Assembly: GCA_015183035.1 (NCBI GenBank)
Contig: JACZZP010000024.1
Coordinates: 1-64,000, forward strand
Direction: 5' to 3'
Length of the DNA: 64,000 nt
Origin: Meloidogyne chitwoodi
Lineage: Eukaryota; Nematoda; Chromadorea; Rhabditida; Meloidogynidae
Every line of letters begins with the position of its first letter. Position 1 is the first letter of the stretch. The translations under genes were made by a program, and so were the position numbers. Below are positions 55,001 to 64,000 of the stretch, piece after piece. Under the pieces are notes generated by a model that was given only the letters and a program-made list of their open reading frames with translations, ran no database searches and was not told where the DNA came from.

Positions 55001-58000
55001 TTGTTGAAACATTTCAAGTATTTCAATTTATTGTTGAAACATTTCAAGTGTTTCAATTTATTGTTGAAACATTTCAAGTATTTCAATTTATTGTTGAAAC
55101 ATTTCAAGTGTTTCAATTTATTGTTGAAACATTTCAAGTGTTTCAATTTATTGTTGAAACATTTCAAGTGTTTCAATTTATTGTTGAAACATTTCAAGTG
55201 TTTCAATTTATTGTTGAAACATTTCAAGTGTTTCAATTTATTGTTGAAACATTTCAAGTGTTTCAATTTATTGTTGAAACATTTCAAGTGTTTCAATTTA
55301 TTGTTGAAACATTTCAAGTGTTTCAATTTATTGTTGAAACATTTCAAGTATTTCAATTTATTGTTGAAACATTTCAAGTATTTCAATTTATTGTTGAAAC
55401 ATTTCAAGTATTTCAATTTATTGTTGAAACATTTCAAGTATTTCAATTTATTGTTGAAACATTTCAAGTATTTCAATTTATTGTTGAAACATTTCAAGTA
55501 TTTCAATTTATTGTTGAAACATTTCAAGTATTTCAATTTATTGTTGAAACATTTCAAGTGTTTCAATTTATTGTTGAAACATTTCAAGTGTTTCAATTTA
55601 TTGTTGAAACATTTCAAGTGTTTCAATTTATTGTTGAAACATTTCAATTTATTGTTGAAACATTTCAAGTATTTCAATTTATTGTTGAAACATTTCAAGT
55701 ATTTCAATTTATTGTTGAAACATTTCAAGTGTTTCAATTTATTGTTGAAACATTTCAAGTGTTTCAATTTATTGTTGAAACATTTCAAGTATTTCAATTT
55801 ATTGTTGAAACATTTCAAGTATTTCAATTTATTGTTGAAACATTTCAAGTGTTTCAATTTATTGTTGAAACATTTCAAGTGTTTCAATTTATTGTTGAAA
55901 CATTTCAAGTGTTTCAATTTATTGTTGAAACATTTCAAGTGTTTCAATTTATTGTTGAAACATTTCAAGTATTTCAATTTATTGTTGAAACATTTCAAGT
56001 GTTTCAATTTATTGTTGAAACATTTCAAGTATTTCAATTTATTGTTGAAACATTTCAAGTATTTCAATTTATTGTTGAAACATTTCAAGTGTTTCAATTT
56101 ATTGTTGAAACATTTCAAGTATTTCAATTTATTGTTGAAACATTTCAAGTGTTTCAATTTATTGTTGAAACATTTCAAGTATTTCAATTTATTGTTGAAA
56201 CATTTCAAGTATTTCAATTTATTGTTGAAACATTTCAAGTGTTTCAATTTATTGTTGAAACATTTCAAGTGTTTCAATTTATTGTTGAAACATTTCAAGT
56301 GTTTCAATTTATTGTTGAAACATTTCAAGTGTTTCAATTTATTGTTGAAACATTTCAAGTGTTTCAATTTATTGTTGAAACATTTCAAGTGTTTCAATTT
56401 ATTGTTGAAACATTTCAAGTGTTTCAATTTATTGTTGAAACATTTCAAGTATTTCAATTTATTGTTGAAACATTTCAAGTATTTCAATTATTGTTGAAAC
56501 ATTTCAAGTATTTCAATTTATTGTTGAAACATTTCAAGTATTTCAATTTATTGTTGAAACATTTCAAGTATTTCAATTTTATTGTTGAAACATTTCAAGT
56601 GTTTCAATTTATTGTTGAAAACATTTCAAGTGTTTCAATTTATTGTTGAAACATTTCAAGTGTTTCAATTTATTGTTGAAACATTTCAAGTGTTTCAATT
56701 TATTGTTGAAACATTTCAAGTGTTTCAATTTATTGTTGAAACATTTCAAGTATTTCAATTTATTGTTGAAACATTTCAAGTATTTCAATTTATTGTTGAA
56801 ACATTTCAAGTGTTTCAATTTATTGTTGAAACATTTCAAGTGTTTCAATTTATTGTTGAAACATTTCAAGTGTTTCAATTTATTGTTGAAACATTTCAAG
56901 TGTTTCAATTTATTGTTGAAACATTTCAAGTGTTTCAATTTATTGTTGAAACATTTCAAGTGTTTCAATTTATTGTTGAAACATTTCAAGTGTTTTAATT
57001 GAAACATTTCAAGTGTTTCAATTTATTGTTGAAACATTTCAAGTATTTCAATTTATTGTTGAAACATTTCAAGTGTTTCAATTTATTGTTGAAACATTTC
57101 AAGTGTTTCAATTTATTGTTGAAACATTTCAAGTGTTTCAATTTATTGTTGAAACATTTCAAGTGTTTCAATTTATTGTTGAAACATTTCAAGTGTTTCA
57201 ATTTATTGTTGAAACATTTAAGTGTTTCAATTTATTGTTGAAAACATTTCAAGTGTTTCAATTTATTGTTGAAACATTTCAAGTGTTTCAATTTATTGTT
57301 GAAACATTTCAAGTGTTTCAATTTATTGTTGAAACACATTTCAAGTGTTTCAATTTATTGTTGAAACACATTTCAAGTGTTTCAATTTATTGTTGAAACA
57401 CATTTCAAGTGTTTCAATTTATTGTTGAAACACATTTCAAGTGTTTCAATTTATTGTTGAAACACATTTCAAGTGTTTCAATTTATTGTTGAAACACATT
57501 TCAAGTGTTTCAATTTATTGTTGAAACATTTCAAGTGTTTCAATTTATTGTTGAAACATTTCAAGTATTTCAATTTATTGTTGAAACATTTCAAGTGTTT
57601 CAATTTATTGTTGAAACATTTCAATTGTTTCAATTTATTGTTGAAACATTTCAAGTGTTTCAATTTATTGTTGAAACATCAAGTGTTTCAATTTATTGTT
57701 GAAACATTTCAAGTGTTTCAATTTATTGTTGAAACATTTCAATTGTTTCAATTTATTGTTGAAACATTTCAATTGTTTTAATTTATTGTTGAAACAGTTT
57801 TAATTTATTGTTGAAACATTTCAAGTGTTTTAATTTATTGTTGAAACATTTCAAGTGTTTTAATTTATTGTTGAAACATTTCAATTGTTTCAATTTATTG
57901 TTGAAACATTTCAAGTGTTTCAATTTATTGTTGAAACATTTCAAGTGTTTCAATTTATTGTTGAAACATTTCAAGTGTTTCAATTTATTGTTGAAACATT

Positions 58001-58362
58001 TCAAGTGTTTCAATTTATTGTTTGAAACATTTCAAGTGTTTCAATTTATTGTTGAAACACATTTCAAGTGTTTCAATTTATTGTTGAAACACATTTCAAG
58101 TGTTTCAATTTATTGTTGAAACACATTTCAAGTGTTTCAATTTATTGTTGAAACATTTCAAGTGTTTCAATTTATTGTTGAAACATTTCAAGTGTTTCAA
58201 TTTATTGTTGAAACATTTCAAGTGTTTCAATTTATTGTTGAAACACATTTCAAGTGTTTCAATTTATTGTTGAAACATTTCAAGTGTTTCAATTTATTGT
58301 TGAAACATTTCAAGTGTTTCAATTTATTGTTGAAACATTTCAAGTGTTTCAATTTATTGTTG
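52089..58362. repeat. 30-bp minisatellite, inverted right-hand array
   Basis: About 205 units of the same 30-bp repeat as at 1-9169 but on the opposite strand (GTGTTTCAATTTATT and GTTGAAACATTTCAA as halves). There are no spacers inside. The dominant variant is CAAGTATTTC, not the CAAGAA type of the left cluster. A unit lacking 15 bases occurs near 54391 and 55641, about 1.25 kb apart, in matching variant context, so it marks a block duplication. From 57330 to 58260 many units gain CA (GAAACACATTTC, 32 bp). The open frame of about 1,356 codons across it is a repeat artefact. Confidence 0.97.
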
Positions 58363-58592
58363 AAGCTTATATCTTTAACTTATTTCTCCTGAATATATAC
58401 AATGCAAATAATATTGAATTATAAGTGTCGCTGTGCAACTAATTTCTCGCTAAAAGAAAATAATTCTTATCTCTAATTAATTCTTTCACTTAATGTTAAC
58501 AACAAATTCTCGTTCATTTTATTATTCCCAGTTATATTATACCAGTCACCAGAGAAGAGAAATTTTACATATAATGTGATAATTTCCTTCGA
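58363..58592. repeat. Diverged inverted copy of the left-cluster spacer
   Basis: Reading rightward from the array end (GTTGAAGCTTATATC), this matches the reverse complement of the left spacers over about 230 bp. Shared blocks include AATTATAAGTGTCGCTGTG, TCTCTAATTAATTCT, CAAATTCTCGTT and CCAGTTATATTATA. Identity then fades. The satellite and its flank are therefore one ancestral unit. Confidence 0.85.
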
Positions 58593-59143
58593 GATTTATT
58601 TATATATTTTTTTTACTGCCTTATACCCCTTATACCTACCGTCTAAATTTTTTAATATTTTACTTATATACGACTTTTTTAGCATTATCATTTATAATAT
58701 TATACATAATTTGAGTTATTCTTTTTTCTTTTGTTTTTTTAATACTTACAAACGGTTAATATTTTTTGAATGTTAGTGTTTTACACTGATAAATTGATCA
58801 AATGCCTATATTTTAAATTATATATTTATACAAATACAATTAAATTGTGAAATTTAATAATTAAATAAATTTTAAAAATTAACAACTACTATATATAATA
58901 TTATATGCAGATTATATATTATGTTAGAGCGTTTTGTGGCAAATTTTGTCGATTAATAAAGAAGATATAAATTTTATTTTTTATTATTATTTTAATTAAA
59001 GAAAAGAAATATTTTTATAATATATGTAATAAATTAATAGTATTAAAGTATAAAATGAAAAAGACATTTATTTTTAATTATCTATTAATTTTAAGATTAA
59101 TGAAAAAATTAAAAATTAAAATTACTTTTAAAAAATAAGAAAA
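58593..59143. other. Decayed duplicate of the 37.1-37.4 kb region
   Basis: It contains the hairpin copy at 58759 and, near 58915-58975, a degraded copy of the end of Twist exon 1: on the minus strand TAATCGACAAAATTTGCCAC then AAAACGCTCT, matching the exon at about 37340-37375. It is not translatable. The rest is AT-rich. Confidence 0.6.
58759..58796 (-). repeat. Dispersed hairpin element (copy 20)
   Basis: On the minus strand: TTTATCAGTGT, AAA, ACACTAACATTCAAAAAATAT. It is the counterpart of the copy at 37186, with one side of the stem mutated. Confidence 0.68.
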
Positions 59144-61971
59144 TTAATTAAAAATTAAATTTTTATATTTAAAAATATTAAATATCAAACAAATAACCAT
59201 CTGGTATAACATCATACCAACAATTCTTTTTTCATTTTCTTTATTATTTAAATTATTTAAATTATTAAAATCAGTTCTAGGCCAAAAATAATGTTCAGGC
59301 AGTTCATATTCAAATGGAGATTTTATATTATTTTTAATATTTTCAAATTTATTAGATTTACCAGACAATGCTTTTCCCTCTTTTAACCAAAGAATTTCGA
59401 TTTGTTTATTTGCTATCTAAAAATTAAAAATATATATTTTAAATTAAATTATTTTAATCTATAAAGTGTGTTTTAAATATAAAATAAGCAATAATTTTTA
59501 GCTAAATTATATTTAGCTTCAAAAAATATTAACGATTTTCTCACACATTCAGGATAATATGTATATTTAACAAAAGCTTAAATTTATAAAAATTTGAAAT
59601 AATTTATATAATTAAAATTAATAGTTAATACCCTTAAAATATTATAAAAAAAATCTTTTTGCATTTTAAAAAATATCTAAAAAATAAATAAAACCCTCTC
59701 TATACTTAATTTTTTGTTGAATACAAAATTTTAGCTAAAGCAAAATTTAGCTCACAAAAATATAATCGTGGAAACTAAAACACAATCTAAAACACAATTA
59801 ATAAACTAATTACTAAATATTAAAAATATATTTAAATTAAAATAATTTATATTAAGAGAAATTAATTGTTTTAAAAATATTGAGCAATATAAATTTAAAA
59901 TTTAGTCTAATTTTCTTTTATAAAAAATTAAATTAAAAAATTAATTAATTAATTATTTACCTCTAATTTTTCATTAATTTCCTCTTTTTCTTTTTCCTCT
60001 CCAATTTTTAAACATCTTCTTTTACCTTCATATTTTTCTATAAAAAAGTATCCAAGTATCAACAATTTCACATATTTCTCTGTTTAACCATTTTGGTGAA
60101 TTTTTTTTTGTTCCTCTAAAAAAGATTATTTCTTCAAATGTTTTTATTATATTTATTAAATTTTTTGTTTTTTTCAAATTATTTGAAGATGAAGAAGGAT
60201 AAAAATGATTTTTTGTATTTTTTCGAAGTTTTTCGTGTAAAGTTATTTTATTGTCAATATTTCCAAAAATTGGTCTAACAGCTAAATTTAATTTTGGTGG
60301 ACCTATAAATTTTTTTATTTAGAGAATTTTAATTTAATAAATTTAATTTAAATATATTTTTTAATTTATTGTTATATATTTATTAGAAAATTTAATTTTA
60401 ATTTTTTTAAGTAGAAATTGTACTATAAAATAAAAATAAATAAATATCTTATTTGTTTAGATGCCTATGGACAAAAATTTTTAAAATAATAATTTTAAAA
60501 ATTTTAGCTAAAATAAAAATTTAGCTGCCAAAAATAAATTAATTTTCTTCATTTATTTGATTACTAATTTTAAATTTAAATAATTTAAAATATAATAAAC
60601 TTGGAATAATTTATATTAAAGTAAATTAAAAAAAAAAGTTTATTTAAAAGAAGGAAATTATTTAAAAAAGAGCCTTTTAAAAATGAGGTCAGTCATTTTT
60701 AAATTTTGCTAATTATTTTGTTTATAGAAATATTTAATTAATTTTAAAATTTTATTATTTAATTCATATAATTAATTCTAATTTTATTCTATTTTAAATA
60801 TTTAATTATTTTAATATTTTATTGCCACTAAGAGATTGTTTATATTTTTGGGAGCTAAATAATAATTTAGCTAAAGAAATATATCTTTAATTAATTAAAA
60901 AGAAAGAAGGTTTTAAATTGTTCTAAAATTAACTAAAAAAATTTAAGGAATATTTTGTTATGCATATCTTCTGTATTTACGCCTAATAATAATTAACTAT
61001 TTTTATTTTCTAATTCCCCTAGTTATTATCTTTTGGGCAAAACAATTTTTTATTTAAAAAAAATTTAATTTAATTATTTTAATTTATTTTAAAAAATAAA
61101 TATTACCTGCATAAGGATTGTTAACAACATTTAAAAATAGTAACCAATTCTTTACAGGTACCCAAAGATTAAACCAATCCCAACAATTCTTTTTCCATTC
61201 AGAATTTTCCAAATGTAATCCATCTATATAACTGGGACAGAAAAAAACGATTTTTATCAGAAAATATTTCCAAAACAAATTCTAAATGATTAAATTCATT
61301 TTTTAATGCTTCAATATCTTTTTTAGCTTCATTTAATAAAATCTTTAAATTTAAAAAATAAATTAATTTAATTAATTAATTTTACATTATTTTGGTCTAT
61401 TTCCTCTTCTTTCTCCTCTTCCTTCTCTTCTTTTTCTGTTTCTTTATTTTCTAAATTCTGATTTATTTTATTATTATTTTCAGAATTTTGTTGTAACACA
61501 ATTGTTTCAACATTATTATCATTTACTAATTTTAAAATTTTAATAATAATTTATTTTTTAATTAAATAAATTATATTAAATTAAAATAAAGGAAAAAAAT
61601 TATTTCATGCTTTTAAAATAATTAATAAGTAAAAAGAGTTGCGGACAAAAAAACTTGCGGACTTTTGCCAAAAGTGCAAAAATAAAAAAAGGTAAAATTC
61701 GTTAAAGAATAGCCGATTCAGATATTAGGCCCTTTTCATATTCAGTCAACTCTGAAACGTCCTTTTTGACTTTACACTGAACCGGCCACTCTTAAACGAG
61801 TAATTCTGATCTTCTAAAGTATTTAAATAAAATAAATTAGATTTAAAAAATATAAAATAAATAAATAAAACCTCTATTATTTCCTATTTTAACAGTTAAT
61901 ATTTGTTTATTTATTAATATCTGACAAAATTGAAGAAATAATAGAAAAATTAAATTTTTTAATATTTTCAT
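59144..61971 (-). CDS. Secreted protein of unknown family; several one-base shifts
   Basis: Five exons: 61872-61971 (signal peptide, LKNLIFLLFLQFCQILI), 61386-61525 (Glu/Lys-rich, EKEEKEEEKEEE), 61107-61342, 59961-60302 and 59144-59416. Junction phases agree apart from three apparent one-base shifts, in a T-run near 61245, an A-run near 60045 and an A-run near 59230. With these read through, the protein is about 360 residues. It contains SEWKKNCWDWFNLWVPVKNW, an EICEIVDTWILFY segment, YELPEHYFWPRTDF and an end NCWYDVIPDGYLFDI (stop 59178). Without the last shift, translation runs to 59144 with an unrelated hydrophobic tail. The repeated NCW-aromatic motifs suggest a compact secreted domain; I do not recognise the family. 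A copy of exon 4 is at 40264-40488. Like the gene at 42-51 kb it has a signal peptide and a K/E-rich region. Confidence 0.58.
59495..59528 (+). repeat. Dispersed hairpin element (copy 21)
   Basis: TTTTTAGCTAAAT, loop, ATTTAGCTTCAAAAAATATT. Downstream AATAATTTATATAATTAA. It lies in an intron of the secreted-protein gene. Confidence 0.7.
59728..59762 (+). repeat. Dispersed hairpin element (copy 22)
   Basis: TTTTAGCTAAAGC, AAAA, TTTAGCTCACAAAAATATAA, then AATTACTAAATATTAAAAAT and AATAATTTATATTAAG. It is part of the segment duplicated at 40065. Confidence 0.75.
60502..60535 (+). repeat. Dispersed hairpin element (copy 23)
   Basis: TTTTAGCTAAA, loop, TTTAGCTGCCAAAAATAAA. Downstream GATTACTAATTTTAAA and GGAATAATTTATATTAAAG. 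Confidence 0.72.
60842..60876 (-). repeat. Dispersed hairpin element (copy 24)
   Basis: On the minus strand: TTTAGCTAAAT, TATT, ATTTAGCTCCCAAAAATATA. It faces copy 23 across about 300 bp, another inverted pair. Confidence 0.72.
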
Positions 61972-62808
61972 TTTTAATTAGGTAAATTAAATTTAAATTT
62001 TATAAATTCAAAATTTGGCTTTTATAAATAAATATTTAATGATGTAATAAAAAAAATAAATTACATTAATACAATAATGTTGGGCATTTTAAAATTATTT
62101 CTTAAAAATTATTAGACGAGATGAGCAATTTTTCTATTAAATTACATTTTAATTAATTAATTAACTACTGTAATTATTTTACTATATTTTAATGCACTTT
62201 TATTAATTTAGAAATTGGCAATTAATTTTTAAAAAATAATTAAATATTTTAAATTTGTCTGAACTAGATTAACATTTCATTTATTCGCAAAATATAAGAT
62301 TTATTAAAACTTTAGAAAATGAAAAAATTAATTAAATAATAAAATAGGTACTTATATTTGCGAATAAAGAGGGTGTTTATCTAAAGTAAACATTTCTTAG
62401 AAATTTCTTCCAAAAATATAAATAATTTTTTATCTGAAAATATTAATCTTGAGTAAATTAAGTTAACAAAAGAATATTTTTATTTTACAAAATTTCCATA
62501 TTATTGGTTTCCACGTAATACTTTAATATATAAATAGTTATTCACGTATTAACTAACTAATAAAAACTTAGAATTTATCTATGACTAAATACAAAAAGAA
62601 ATTAATGTCAGTTGAAAGTTCAAGTTGCTCTCAAATAATAATAAAATAAAAAAGTATATAATATTTTAATTAGATAATTATATATATTTTAATTTTATTT
62701 TCTATTTTTGAACGGAAGTGGAGGTTTTTATACGGATTATATTATTTTGTAAGCCTTGTTTTAACAAAGCTAAAAAACTCTATAAAATTAAAAGAATATA
62801 TTATTTAG
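61972..62808. other. Intergenic, with a hairpin element
   Basis: AT-rich sequence upstream of the secreted-protein gene. It holds hairpin copy 25 (62743-62777). The pair ATTTATTCGCAAAATATAAG and ACTTATATTTGCGAATAA (about 62278-62370) is a short inverted repeat that also resembles sequence near 9860-9930. No gene is recognised. Confidence 0.5.
62743..62777 (-). repeat. Dispersed hairpin element (copy 25)
   Basis: On the minus strand: TTTTTTAGCTTTGTT, AA, AACAAGGCTTACAAAATAAT. The stem AGCTTTGTT/AACAAGGCT uses one G-T pair. Confidence 0.7.
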
Positions 62809-63128
62809 GTAATAGACCTTTGGACATACTCTTGGGATAGAAATTTATTCCCAGATTGTTTATCTAGATTTTACAAACAATTAAAAGATGAAGAAAATGA
62901 AAAAACAACAAAATTAAAAACAATAAAAGAATATTCACAACAACAAACAAAACAATTAAATGATAATATTTCAATAAATAAAACATTTAAAAATAAAAAG
63001 AACAAAAAATAATTTGTAAACAATTTAGAGGATCAAATGAAACATTGTTACCTAAATGTTCTTCTTCTTCTGTTGAAAATAATAATGAAAAATTAATTTT
63101 TAAAGAAAATAATGATAATAAAAAATGA
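62809..63128 (+). pseudogene. Orphan 3' exon with a frameshift
   Basis: A good acceptor (ATTATTTAG) opens a frame reading VIDLWTYSWDRNLFPDCLSR and then FYKQLKDEENEK. It stops at 63012 in an A-run. The next frame carries on with CKQFRGSNETLLPKCSSSS and stops at 63128. The first 25 residues are compositionally normal and look like a conserved domain edge, while the rest is K/N/Q-rich. No matching upstream exon was found between 61972 and 62808, so this may be the end of a truncated gene, a duplicated fragment or an exon whose partners I missed. Family unknown. Confidence 0.35.
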
Positions 63129-63295
63129 AAAAGAATCCACAATTTAAATTTATAAATTATTTTGAAAGGAAAAAAATAACTTTAACTTCTAAACAATATT
63201 TTAACCAAAAAAAGTATATATTAATTCAATTAATTAATTATATTTATTTTTTATATATTAGTGTATAACAAAACAAAAAGTACGAGGTTTATGTA

Positions 63296-63331
63296 AATTT
63301 TTGGGAGCTTAGTTTTGCCTAAGCTAAAAAA
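63296..63331 (-). repeat. Dispersed hairpin element (copy 26)
   Basis: On the minus strand: TTTTTTAGCTTAG, loop GCAAAA, CTAAGCTCCCAAAAATTTA. The stem AGCTTAG/CTAAGCT differs from other copies on both sides. Confidence 0.74.
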
Positions 63332-63730
63332 CACTCTTAGAGAATTTAAAAAATAAAAAAGTGAATTCATGTTGTAGTGAAGGAATAGTTTTATTTATTT
63401 AGGGTAAGCCTGATTTTTGTTGATTCTCTATTTGGAGGTTTATGTCCAATAAAGTATTTGTTATTTTGATGAAAATGAGATAAATTAAATAAAAATAAAT
63501 CTAAAATTATTAGAAAAATAGTAAAGAAAATTAGCTTTATTGACATAAATAAATAAAGGAAATTACTCATGTCTACTAATTATTTTATTTATTATATCTA
63601 TTAGGGATTTTTATACAAATTTATCAATACACAACATTTAAATGAAAAGTATAAATTATTTCAATTAGATAATTACATATATATGTATATATTTTTTATC
63701 AATGTGATTCTTAATTAAAAAAAAATCGAA

Positions 63731-63764
63731 ATTTTTTGGATGCTTATATATCATAAGCTAAAAC
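63731..63764 (-). repeat. Dispersed hairpin element (copy 27)
   Basis: On the minus strand: GTTTTAGCTTAT, loop GATAT, ATAAGCATCCAAAAAATTTC. The stem is GCTTAT/ATAAGC. Confidence 0.68.
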
Positions 63765-64000
63765 TTTTATTAGAAATAAAAAATAAGAGCTTTATTATAA
63801 AATCTCTAGATTTAATTAAAAATTTATTAGAGTTCAATAAAATATCAGGAGTTTATTTATAATCAGAATTTTACAAAATTTTGCGATTTTAATTTATTAA
63901 TTAAGCGTGATTATTGTCCCACTTTTTTAAGCGGTCCGACTTGAGCTTGTATTGAAATTTTAAAATTTAAATATCGCTGAACTCCCTTTTCTTAATTCTA

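Larger units (their letters stand above)
63129..64000. other. AT-rich non-coding end of window
   Basis: Contains hairpin copies at 63296 and 63731. The last ~100 bases (TCCCACTTTTTTAAGCGG, GACTTGAGCTTG) are a little richer in G and C but too short to interpret. Confidence 0.5.

Overview
The window looks like very AT-rich nuclear DNA of a plant-parasitic nematode, most likely a root-knot nematode (Meloidogyne) or a close tylenchid. The evidence is an intron-bearing GH5 cellulase of the bacterial type these nematodes acquired by horizontal transfer, together with ordinary nematode genes: a Sra/Srab-like chemoreceptor, a Clc-like claudin-family protein, a Twist/HLH-8 bHLH factor and an amidated-neuropeptide precursor. 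Introns are mostly short, with TTTTAG or TTTCAG acceptors. I placed the genus from gene content, not from a database search.

Layout: 1-9169 is a 30-bp minisatellite in six arrays separated by five near-identical ~415-bp spacers. 9320-12751 (-) is the chemoreceptor. 14782-15930 (+) is the GH5 cellulase. 18520-24116 (+) is the Clc-like gene, with a 3.4-kb intron full of mobile elements. 24497-25127 is a miniature LTR element whose LTRs carry a tRNA-like pol III promoter. 25997-26974 (+) is a small secreted N/Q/H-rich protein. 27812-30914 (-) is a neuropeptide precursor with a secreted-protein gene (28850-30090, +) nested in its intron. 34732-37615 (-) is the Twist homologue. 37.6-42.0 kb is repeat-rich and holds a duplicated gene fragment. 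42079-51247 (-) is a large 17-exon gene with a signal peptide and a poly(A)-polymerase-like C-terminus. 51700-58362 holds a 15-bp TGACTCA-containing array running into a second 30-bp array, inverted relative to the first. 59144-61971 (-) is another secreted-protein gene. 62.0-64.0 kb is mostly non-coding with one orphan exon.

No operon or pathway links the genes. What unites the locus is its repeats: the two inverted satellite arrays about 43 kb apart share a flanking sequence; at least 27 copies of a short hairpin element have changing but still self-complementary stems; and several hAT-like miniature elements each carry a different internal simple repeat. Apparent one-base frameshifts, mostly in A/T runs, affect the secreted genes and the cellulase start, while the chemoreceptor, Clc-like and neuropeptide genes are intact. 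They may be uncorrected long-read errors or real decay. Gene models were built by hand from splice signals and reading-phase continuity; no similarity search was run.
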